The notes under the pieces were generated by a model, which saw only the letters and a list, made by a program, of their open reading frames with translations, did no database searches and was not told where the DNA came from. Made by a program: the position numbers and the translations under genes. This document shows, one piece after another, positions 14,776-24,196 of a DNA stretch of 64,000 nt; position 1 is the first letter of the stretch; each line of letters starts with the position of its first letter. This stretch comes from Halichondria panicea (lineage: Eukaryota; Porifera; Demospongiae; Suberitida; Halichondriidae). Location of the stretch: contig NC_087393.1 of NCBI RefSeq assembly GCF_963675165.1, positions 4,921,702-4,985,701 of the forward strand. Reading direction: 5' to 3'.

Positions 14776-17157
14776 TTACATGATACTAATGATTGATGTG
14801 CTTGACTGTAATACAGATCTGGTGGTTGGTGTTGTTGTCGAATAAAACTTAGAGTTGTTGATTTTTTGGCTGAATATTGGCCAGATAGGAGGTAAAAACA
14901 ACACTAGACAACACATGACAATAGTGGCCAGCAGAAAAGTGCTAAAGATGAAAAATGAAACATAAATTGTAACGCCCCTTAGAAGAAAGTAGAGTGGAAA
15001 TCCAATCCCTCCTAGAACTGTCAGACTGTACACAAGTATGTTGACTTTCTTGGTATGGCTGAAATGTTTGCGATGAATTTTTCGATTAAGTACAGAAAAT
15101 ACAACCAGTAGGAGGGCAATAACTCCTTTGTACGCTGCTATCACCGATATCCAGTAGACATCATAGTCACAGCTGCAAGTTAAATGAGTGATAACAATTT
15201 GTTCACCATCGATATCGTGAATTTCACCAAGAGTTTTTGACAGCATCCACGGATCGTACACGCTCCAGAAGATGCAAATGACACAGTCAATAAGCACCAA
15301 AACAGTTACAGCAGCGACTAGACTTTGATCTGATAAAAGTAGTCCTGGACGTTCGTTTCGAAAATGCCTAAACAATTTAAAGACTCTCCACACCTTTGCA
15401 AATACGGTGCCAAAAATGAGCGAGAATCCCATGAGTAAACACCATGTTATCAGATTGCAAATGATGGAGTATTGCTGTCTTAGATTTGCAGAGTCAAAAC
15501 TCAACGTCTGTTGAAACGTGAATAAGATTGTAGCTATGGAAAAAAGATAGCAGCCGGAGAAGATAAGATGGCTAATTTCGGGACTTGTAGCTCGGACACT
15601 TTTCCTTTTAAACCAGTGAATAAAAGCGGTTTGTGATAATGCTGCAACAAGAGTAATAGTGAGGGTGACCAAGTTGAGGATAATTCCAACACTATAATGC
15701 ACTCGCTCTTCCATTTCACCAAATGTGTCACTGATGTAACTGAAATTTGTCTCATTGTTAATATAGTATAGTCGATTTCTCACAAACAAAGCAACAACTG
15801 TTTCACGAAGTACTTTAGAATAATTATTCCATAGTTGAGACACTACAATAGGTGACCTGATGGTTCGATCTTCACTGAATTTTACCGGCCCTACTGACCC
15901 CTCAAAATCAACATTTAAAAGCTCTTCGATCAAGATCTGTGTGGTGTTAGGTTGGCCATACTTGTATTCGGAAAGATTAACTCCTCTCTTGGCTGTAGCA
16001 TCTAATGCAAGACCCATGGCCCAAGCTGCGTCATAGTACAAATTCTCCCAATTGTTTTGGGGTGTAAGCTGAGATAACGTATAAATACTCTCTGTTGAAT
16101 GTACAGCTTTTTGGACTCTTTCTTCATTGAAATGTTCATTAAATTCCACTTTAAGCTGTTTGCGATAATCAAGAAACGCTATGTTATTCGGAGTTATTAT
16201 CGTGTCGTTGGCTTGTTTAAGCTGAAATTGAGATATAATTGCTCCGTTGGCAGCCACAGCTAGCTCCTCAGCTGTGCAATTATATTGACGACCATTATAT
16301 GCAAATGGTTTCAACGATACCACAAACTCCCCATAGTTTTTCTCCAGTAATACCCACTGGTATCTTGGATAGTAGAGTCCCTCGGTATAAGCAACGCAGA
16401 GAAATCGCAGTGCAGGATTTGGTTCCATGAGTAGCAGAACAATTCTGGAGCGGCCTTGCCTCACGTCATCCACACGGTACAGACGCTCTGCTTCAGTGTC
16501 ACCATCTAAGAAAATTAGAGAATTTGCAATTTTTATGTCCTCTTCCAAAAGAATCTGCTTTGAAACTTCGGCTTGAAATTCCGTGAAAAGAAGTCTGTTT
16601 GCATCGTAAACAATTGTCAATAACTTCCAGTTGTTGTTCTTCATAGTAGCTACAAAAGCACCCACCATACTGAGTGGAGTTATCATTGTGAAGGTGGTGC
16701 TCTCATTCAGAGCCTGAATAGCAGGGGATGAAGCTGAAGGTGCTATTTGGATAATGCTTACACCAGAACGGGACAGAAGAGGAGCAACAAGCAGTGTGGA
16801 GCCAGAACAACCTGGACCTACAATTCCAACAACGTTCTTTTCGCTATAAAAAGTCTTGCGATGAAAGGATAACAAAGCCTTGGAGGGTAATCTACATCCA
16901 GAGTCATCTTCGAGAGCTTCCAACCGATAATCTTGTAGTATTGCACTGTTACTGTTGATGTGTTTCAATGCTAGTCGAACTGCTGACACCAGAGGAATGC
17001 CGCCCGGCCATGCACTGTCACCTTCCAGCAAATCGGGGTACGGACCAGATGCAATTATGTAGAGTGGCTGCCTTGTATCGCTGCTTTCTGTAGCTTGTAT
17101 GGGCTTCACTACAGTGATGAGCAGTGCTGCTGCAACCAGAAAATGAAACTTGGTCAT
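14776..17157 (-). CDS. GABA-B-like class C GPCR, receptor A1 (intronless)
   Basis: A complete 793-residue, single-exon receptor. The N-terminus is a signal peptide (hydrophobic to about residue 22). Residues about 30-470 form a bilobed Venus-flytrap domain with the GABA-B-family motifs GPGCSGST and APSASSPAI, which occupy the place of the agonist-contacting serine region of GABBR1. Seven membrane segments begin near residue 484 and include FSLIFGTVFAKVWRVFKLF, the GABA-B-type TM3/loop-2 motif. Paired cysteines fit the TM3-loop disulfide (SIICNL and LTCSCDYD). The short Ser/Thr-rich tail shows no coiled coil, unlike GABBR1/2. It probably couples to G proteins at the plasma membrane. Its ligand cannot be read from sequence. 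Closest in the window to A2. Confidence 0.93.
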   Translation of the reverse strand: MTKFHFLVAAALLITVVKPIQATESSDTRQPLYIIASGPYPDLLEGDSAWPGGIPLVSAVRLALKHINSNSAILQDYRLEALEDDSGCRLPSKALLSFHRKTFYSEKNVVGIVGPGCSGSTLLVAPLLSRSGVSIIQIAPSASSPAIQALNESTTFTMITPLSMVGAFVATMKNNNWKLLTIVYDANRLLFTEFQAEVSKQILLEEDIKIANSLIFLDGDTEAERLYRVDDVRQGRSRIVLLLMEPNPALRFLCVAYTEGLYYPRYQWVLLEKNYGEFVVSLKPFAYNGRQYNCTAEELAVAANGAIISQFQLKQANDTIITPNNIAFLDYRKQLKVEFNEHFNEERVQKAVHSTESIYTLSQLTPQNNWENLYYDAAWAMGLALDATAKRGVNLSEYKYGQPNTTQILIEELLNVDFEGSVGPVKFSEDRTIRSPIVVSQLWNNYSKVLRETVVALFVRNRLYYINNETNFSYISDTFGEMEERVHYSVGIILNLVTLTITLVAALSQTAFIHWFKRKSVRATSPEISHLIFSGCYLFSIATILFTFQQTLSFDSANLRQQYSIICNLITWCLLMGFSLIFGTVFAKVWRVFKLFRHFRNERPGLLLSDQSLVAAVTVLVLIDCVICIFWSVYDPWMLSKTLGEIHDIDGEQIVITHLTCSCDYDVYWISVIAAYKGVIALLLVVFSVLNRKIHRKHFSHTKKVNILVYSLTVLGGIGFPLYFLLRGVTIYVSFFIFSTFLLATIVMCCLVLFLPPIWPIFSQKINNSKFYSTTTPTTRSVLQSSTSIISIM

Positions 17158-17430
17158 TTCTTAGGACGTTTTTAGCTAGCTTACTATAGCACTAGTATAA
17201 CGTACGGTACTGTCAACTGAACACTGCGCGCACGCATTAACATTTTACTTGGCGGAAGTTTTATGTTCGTTAACAAAATGTCTGTGGTTACCGGGTTTCA
17301 GTGCAAAGCATAATTACAAAAATTCCAAGCAACTTCGACCAACATTTCACGCTTTTATTTGCGCATGCGCAGGCATACCCCCAGAGAAAGGGGTGGAGCT
17401 CGTACCTACATGACCTTCAAGAAAGACACA
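17158..17430. promoter_or_regulatory. Head-to-head promoter region, receptor A1 / NAT9
   Basis: A 273-bp gap separates divergent starts. It contains a perfect NRF1-type palindrome (see 17361-17370). No TATA box is obvious on the NAT9 side. Confidence 0.6.
17361..17370. promoter_or_regulatory. NRF1-type palindrome GCGCATGCGC
   Basis: GCGCATGCGC, flanked T and A, matches the NRF1 consensus. It lies 60 bp upstream of the preferred NAT9 start codon. The same 10-mer also occurs in nearby intronic repeats (18480-18489 and 18860-18869), so function at this copy is inferred from position only. Confidence 0.5.
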
Positions 17431-18283
17431 ATGTACAGGAAGAGAGACTACATGTTGACTGGAGAAAAAGTTCTTCTTGTTCCTTATTCAGCTCACCATG
17501 TGGACAAGTATGTATTTGATAATGTTTTTTTGGCTGTAGCATCGCACGGTGTTCTTTTAATTTATGTGTGCTGAGTTAAAATCCATCCAATGCCATAATT
17601 TTGTTAATCGTATGATGTGCTATTAGTGACTGGAGAGTGTACAGTAATTAATCCTGTATCACATCCGGTCCAGTAATTGCACGTTGTCAATGACAACGTA
17701 TTATTTTCGAATAACGGCCACGGCCGAAAATGTTAATAAAACTGCAGAAACTTCATAATACGATTAGAAATCAATAGTGTGGTTACTCGTGCAATAAGGG
17801 ATTAATAGCACGAGTAATAATGGCAAGGCTACTAATTGTACTCTTAGCCGTACTATTACACTAATCGTATGATATGCTATTAGTGACAGGAGAGTATACA
17901 GCAGTTAATCCCATATTGCACTCTTAACCATAGTATTGATTGCAGGTATCACAGTTGGATGCAAGATCCAGTGCTGAGGGAGTTGACTGCGTCTGAGCCT
18001 CTCACACTCGAGCAAGAACACCAAATGCAACAGTCCTGGATGAAAGATGAGAACAGTAGGCAATCTACCTACCTTATAGTTCTACAGTGGAACCCATATA
18101 TATAACACAGAAGTGGGCTTTGCTGAACATTTGTTTTGTGCACCAACTGTTCATTTGGGACCTGGTGCCTGGCTTTTACATTGCAGTTGGGGTTCTTTAG
18201 AGATGGCCGTTTTAGGAGTGGTTCCACTGTATTATAATTATTATGCCTCGAGGCGTAGCCGCACGAGGGATACGGTAAAGCTG

Positions 18284-18332
<49 letters not shown>

Positions 18333-18885
18333 CTGTGAGTTAGCCTTGTACTAAAGCGCTAGCTTTTGTTAGCTACAAAGAGTCAGAAAATATATGTTAA
18401 AACAGCTAGCTAGCTAAAGTAGCCATTTGTGAAATTGATCTCTTTGGACACACCCTTTAATTATTCCTGTGGATGTAATGCGCATGCGCGCTCGTTCCCT
18501 ACGTGTCAGAAAATAATATTCAAGATCTAGATCCTCCTGGCAGAATCATCTTTTTCTTGAGGGCCTGGTAAGCCATATGCATGCATGTACACAAGTCTTT
18601 TCTTCTCAGATATTATATACACTGAACTCCAGATCCTGGAATAATCAATTTTCCTCTTTCTTGAGGTCCTGGTAAGCCACATAATACAATAGATAACAAC
18701 AATAGATGCATGTAAATAAGTTTTTTCTTCTCAGTGAGTTTATATAGATAATGTAAAATTCATTATAGAAACTACTATAACACTAGAGCGAAAGCATAAC
18801 ATGGCGAGAGGCATTAGCAAGCGCACGTTTGCAACACTCGTTGATTTTTATGCCTCGGTGCGCATGCGCAAGCGAGGTATACGGT

Positions 18886-18920
<35 letters not shown>

Positions 18921-21900
18921 CTGTGCGGTGTCTGTGTGTGTGTCTGTGTGTCTGTGTGTGTAGACGGCTACAGCTGCTCAAGGATGAATCAAGTGCAAGT
19001 AAGACTTTCTATAGGCTTCTAGTCATGTTTACTTGGATTTTAATTCGTGGATTTGCAAAATAATGCTTTGTTCTCGAGTTATGCCTAGTTTTGCTTACTT
19101 GGAATGCTATTGCAGCCTTTTCAGAAGAATCCGTAGCAAAACTTGTTCACTGAGTGTTACTACTCTACTTAGTAGTTAGCTCTGCACTAGAACGCTAACT
19201 ATTGGTAGCTGCAAGAGTGAGCAGAGAGCTGCAAGGCTCTGCTGACTTGCAGCCATCAATTTTAGACTTGAAGTTTTGGCATCGATCATTTTTAACAACA
19301 ATCATGGTTGATCATTACCCACTATTCGGTTGATTGCATGTAGCAAAATTCATCATGATAATTATAATCAATGTGTGTATAAAAGCTAGCTATTAGTAGT
19401 TTTATGTTATGTAGCTTTGGCACCTCCACCGAGGCATCAGCACCCGCGGTGCTTTCATTATACTATGTTTACGCACATGTACACGCATGAGCAGCCTCAC
19501 GCAGAGTTGTAGTTAGTACAATTTTAGGAGAAAGAAAGAGAGTAGACTTGCTAGAGAGTATAGATTTGTATGGATTCGTATGGATTCGTGTGTATAGATC
19601 TAGCAATTACGTTATTGGTTAGAATCAGTCTCTGCTTTCTCTTTCTAAGAGTAGTAGTGTCATTGTTGGCTTTATTCATAGAGACTCTTATAGCTACAGC
19701 ATAGATATAGGATCTATGGCTACAGCCGGCCTATAGAGATAGTGCAACCGACGTAAATATTGGCTCCGCCCACATCAATCGCTTCCGGTTATGAAGGAAA
19801 CCGCCACCTTGGAGGGCAGAGAATGGGAATTTGCAGCAAATTAATGTGTTTTGTACTTTTACTATTCTTATAACTTGTTCATACATGTTCAATTCATTTC
19901 ACACAAATGTCACAAATAATAATTATGGCCAACAGATATATGAACTCAAAATAGCTCTAGTGTCTTGGGTGAGATCCAGAGGAGGCTTTCTGCCACATCC
20001 GGCCAAGCCTTACAGGAGGGTTCATTCTTCTCACTAATAATGTATGGTAACAAATGATGAGCAGACACGTTTGTAACGGTTTGACCTACATCATACACAT
20101 CATTATATTTCATAGTATTACTTACCTTTTCCATGGCTGCAAGTCTATTCTCGATTTTATGGATCAATCCCCATCAGCATGCCTTTCCAAGCCTGCACAA
20201 CAGACAAACAGTACCTGCACACTCAAACAGACCACACTTATAGACTAATACCTAGACTTCTTCCAAAGTCTGAGTGCTAGAACTTGCCTTCATATCTATA
20301 TACTTAGCATCATATCATCAGGTAGAGGACATCAGGAAAGTTAGTCCAGTTATTTATGACACAAGGATCACGGATCTATGCTTGTGCCAATCACTTACCC
20401 TTCATATCTAGCCCTAAATTCCCTAGAAAGGCCCCAAAAGTACTCTGACTTGCCTTCCATGCATGCAGCATTTCAACGTGTACTTGCCCTCCAACGTGGC
20501 GGATAGCAACAATTGTCATGGGCGTGCGTCATCATGCATGTAGACTACATCTACTTCCGCTGCACTATCTCTATAGCTTGCTTTTCCAGCTAGTATGTAG
20601 CCGTGTATTTAATGCATAATTATGCCAATAGTAGATCAGTTTGGAGGCAATAAAGATTAACCTAATGTAGCCACACCCACTTTTGCATTCCTGAAGCGTG
20701 ACATACATACATACATACATACCATACATACATACCATACATACATACACACATACATACACACATACACACACACATACATACATACACACATACATAC
20801 ATACATACAAAGGTTGTCTGAGACACGATGCAGTATTAGTTGCCTCGCGCCACAGAAGTAGGGTTTGCTGAAAGGTTGTACCAACTTGTTCATTTTGTGC
20901 CTGGGTTTTATTGCAGTTAGAGATGGCCTCGAGAAGTTGCAATAACCTAATAAGAAAACCCACAATTTTGTTCTAGGATGCAAAGTTTCACTAGCTATGT
21001 GACCGGAATCTAAGCTCTGTACCACAACTGTCCCTAATTGTACCACTAACTGTCCTAGGAAAATCAGTGGTTGTAAAAGTAATATTATGAAACCTTAAAA
21101 GGAAGCTAGAAACTTGGTTTATTATTCCCTTACAGAATGCACGTTCATCGTACTATCTAAAGAGATCTACATCGACCCCTCAAGGACTGAAATTGGTAGG
21201 AAGCAATAAGTTGAAAATTGACTCTTTTATGTTGCTTTCTACTCAGATGCAATGGTTGGAGATGTGAATCTATTCTTCTCGGAAAGTCAAGAAGGTGGAC
21301 CAAACTACACCTGTGCAGAAATTGATATCATGATTGCTGGTTAGTGTAGACTCTAAGGAGGTGTGGGATTAGTCTCGCGAGCAGACGTTGGGGGGAGGAA
21401 TGTCTGATCACTATTGCAGCAATTCCGTGGCACTGAGGAATGTAGTCAATTTTGTTAATTAATCACAGTCTCGTTCAATGTCACTCTACGACCCAGACCA
21501 TATGTTGCTCCTAGATCCTCTAGACACAGAATTGAACTAGAAAGCTCTGAGAAAGACCATCGAAATAACAGCTTGCTTGCTAGCTAGCTAGCTCATCGTA
21601 CACTCTTGGAAGCAAACAGTAGCAGAGGGATTTCGTAGGAAGACTCACAAACATACCTCCCAGTAATAGCTGCCTCTTGATTTGGTCTGAGCTCTTTGTA
21701 ACCTAGCTCCTTGGTGGTTACTTCTAGCACAACGCTATTAAACTTGCTTTCTATTCTTAAACCCATTTAATAATAATTGTAATTGGCAAATTACGTGGTG
21801 TTATCGCACACTAAACACGTAGTCAAATCTGATTGTCACTGCCAACACTCTGGCAGGGGCCACGGAATCAGTGCTAGTGACCAGACGTTCCCTCTAGGAC

Positions 21901-23831
21901 AAGTCTGCTCGCGAGACTAATGTGGGATATCAAATTATTGTTGCTTACATAGTTTGAGGTGACCAATGTGTTGTTAAAACATGGCATCTTTTTAATAGCC
22001 TCGAGACCAGGTCGTTCGTTGTCTGAAGAACACCTGGTCAAGTTCCAATGTAGATAATTGGTCCAGGAATTTCTTGGACCGATAATTGCCCGCAATAACC
22101 ATATGCTTGCCCGTGAATATCATTATGATGCTCAGCTAGCTATAGTATTGTTGTGTTTGTACGGTTACCCAAATCATGTTCACAACTACTCAAGCCTAAC
22201 CATTTGCTGACTCAGCTAGACGAGTTCTACATTGGAACTTGACCACAGGCGTTCTTTCAGACAACAAACGGCCTGGTCTCAAGGCTACCTTTTAATGGGA
22301 TATCAAAAGTTAGGCAGCTCAGGTATTTGTGGTTGCATGGATAAAGGAATTTTTTGGAACAACATTCTGTTTGTTAGTTTGCCTCAAATTCTTCATTATG
22401 TGTCATCAATTGTCTCTAATTAGCCGTGACTGCGTGGCTGGACCAGTGTTGATAGTGCTGGTCAATTTGTGTGAGAGCACTGTCTTAGAATGTTCATTCA
22501 TTTGTCTAGAGACAGGTAATCGATTACTGGCTTGTTATTCCGATTGACTAGTTTATACAGTAACAAGGGGGGGGGGTATCAGTTTATATAGTAACGAATC
22601 CAGGTTTGGTATGTTCGTACCTTTATGCAGTCATGCATAGTGTGTACTAGCTCCCTACGAGGTAGGAGTGTGTGTATTGTGTGTATAGAACCTTATATTA
22701 ATTGCCTGTAAAATTGTCAACAAGGTTCATGCTGCGTTGTTCTCAACAAGATTCATGCGTTGTTCTCTTGCGGTTATAGTATCAGGAATACACGTCTGCA
22801 TGAAGCACTTACACTTTCGCTATAATTATGTGTGTTATCACAGGTTGAAGCATACGTATGAATGCGCCAATTTATCAGGAATCTTACATACGTATATATA
22901 TAGGGTGATCACCATAGCTATAATTGGTAACTTGTACTTGTACCTACGTAGCTGTTGGGTATAATTTTACAGGTTTCCTGGCTATTCTAGTAAGCCCATG
23001 CACAAAGCAGTTTATTGGCCCAGACTACTATCTACTACAAGGCCCAATAAGTTTTTGTGACTTAAACAATAATATTGTTATTGCCATGACCATTAGCAGC
23101 ATAGAAACCATACCACATGAATTCTTCAGGCACCACAAATAGTTACGTACTGTTGTCCCTGTAGAGATATAAGTTTTGGGTGGAGGGTGGCATACGCTCA
23201 GGTTTCCAACCGTCACGTACATGTACGTCCTTGACAATACTAATAATCGTTTACCCTACAATTTGTTACAGAGCAATCATGCCGAGGGAACGGATTAGGA
23301 TCAGAGGCAGCAAGGCTAATGATGGCATTTAGTGAGCGGCTTCTATTGTGATTGTGTGCATGTACTTTCATGTGTATTAGGTATTATTGAACTTGGAGTA
23401 AATAAATTCCAAGCCAAGATTGGAAGGACTAATAAACCCAGTCAAAATCTGTTCAAATCGCGGCTTGGATTTAGTGAGGTATGCATGTTAGTAGCTAGAC
23501 TTTATGCATTGCTAATTTATTGCTTCACTAAAAGTCATTGTATTGTGCTTAATATGATCACGGTGTTAGTACCTCACAGCCACATGCACTGGCTCAGTAC
23601 AAGATGGACACTTTATCCTATATAGGTGTCCAAATGCAACAACCACTGCTATTGCCTTAGAACACTATCATATGTTGTATATAAATTATTAAATATCTTC
23701 TTTCTATATTATAATTATAGGTATCCTTCAGTGAAATTTTTGACGAAATCACTCTGGAAATTGCCATTAAGAATGAACAGTTACCGCAATTCAAGCCTTT
23801 GTGTAATTGGACTAAGTATGAACAAATGTAG
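17431..23831 (+). CDS. NAT9: N-acetyltransferase 9-like protein (GNAT family)
   Basis: Exons 17431-17507, 17946-18055, 21136-21195, 21247-21339, 23272-23331, 23381-23478, 23721-23831 give 202 residues in frame. Family landmarks: EKVLLVPYSAHHV near the start, YHSWMQDPVLRELTASEPLT, KCTFIVL, MVGDVNLFF, the acetyl-CoA motif SCRGNGLGSEA, and FQAKIGRTNKPSQNLFKSRL. Human NAT9 is about 207 residues and shows the same blocks in order. NAT9 is an acetyltransferase linked to microtubule stability in animals; that role is family knowledge. The start at 17431 aligns the N-terminus with other NAT9 proteins; in-frame ATGs at 17359 and 17410 would add up to 24 residues. Two introns (3.1 and 1.9 kb) are inflated by repeats and MITE-like elements. 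Confidence 0.9.
18242..18470 (+). repeat. Shorter copy of the TGCCTCG-headed dispersed element
   Basis: It starts TTATGCCTCGAGGCG, passes ATACGG into a GT microsatellite, then GTTAGCC...TAGCTACAAAGAGT. The same order of words occurs in the longer element at 18850, with about 200 bp missing between the GT tract and the GTTAGC segment. It is probably an internally deleted relative. Confidence 0.6.
18521..18735 (+). repeat. Imperfect tandem duplication, about 100-bp unit
   Basis: Two diverged copies share AGATCCT, TTTCTTGAGG and CCTGGTAAGCCA, then ATGCATGTA and TTTTCTTCTCAG. They lie in the large NAT9 intron. Confidence 0.6.
18850..19437 (+). mobile_element. MITE-like element with 12-bp terminal inverted repeats
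   Basis: The left end ATGCCTCGGTGC (18850-18861) mirrors CCACCGAGGCAT (19426-19437). The head contains GCGCATGCGC and ATACGG followed by a GT microsatellite. There is no coding capacity. A shorter relative in the same orientation lies at 18242-18470, so this is a family. Superfamily not identified. Confidence 0.6.
19731..20575. mobile_element. About 845-bp non-autonomous element with long imperfect inverted ends
   Basis: Left end CTATAGAGATAGTGCA mirrors the right end TGCACTATCTCTATAG; pairing continues inward in patches to ACCTTGGAGGGCA on the left and TGCCCTCCAACGT on the right (about 90 bp each). Both ends sit at CTATAG, so a TA target duplication is possible. No transposase-like frame. 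Confidence 0.65.
20700..20812. repeat. (TACA)n microsatellite
   Basis: A run of ACATACAT words interrupted by CACA units, in the large NAT9 intron. The antisense tyrosine/valine/cysteine-rich reading frames over it are artefacts. Confidence 0.95.
21370..21920. mobile_element. hAT-like MITE with 8-bp target-site duplication
   Basis: Terminal inverted repeats TAGTCTCGCGAGCAGAC (from 21370) and GTCTGCTCGCGAGACTA (ending 21919) are perfect mirrors. The element is flanked by direct TGTGGGAT copies at 21362-21369 and 21921-21928. An 8-bp duplication with TA-starting termini fits the hAT superfamily. At 551 bp with no long frame it must be mobilised in trans, if at all. Confidence 0.75.
21991..22295. 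mobile_element. Foldback element with about 65-70-bp arms
   Basis: The left arm 21991-22054 (TAGCCTCGAGACCAGG...CAAGTTCCAATGTAGA) is mirrored by the right arm 22226-22295 with few mismatches; the loop is about 170 bp. An 11-bp direct repeat GGGATATCAAA brackets the region at 21924 and 22297. Confidence 0.7.
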
Positions 23832-24196
23832 TGTATAATGTCATGTGTTCGTATACGATTGTTTATGTCTAGTCTTGCGGCATTCTTGATAATCAACCAA
23901 ACAATGAGTCGTCGTCTCCCATATAATTATTAATTCCACTCCTTTTCTCACAAATCTGCATGCCTCATTTAGCTAATACCCACTTGTCATAATGAGATTG
24001 TGATGAGATAACACGATTAGTGTACCAGGAGCAGATTATAGTCACACACACACACACACACACTAATTTATAAATCTTACAGAGTATATACAATTCAGTT
24101 TTGGCCAGTTGTTATACAGAATGATAGATGTAGTTGTAGTTGCACCAGGAGCACACACACGTGAATGAATGAGAAAAATGAATGTAATAATTATAG
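23832..24196. other. Convergent intergenic spacer with (CA)n
   Basis: It holds the 3' flanks of NAT9 (+) and receptor A2 (-) and a CA microsatellite at about 24041-24063. Nothing else recognised. Confidence 0.7.

Noticed and set aside
20571-21046. Long antisense frames rich in Cys, Val, Tyr and Met
   Set aside because: Generated by the TACA microsatellite; no family similarity.
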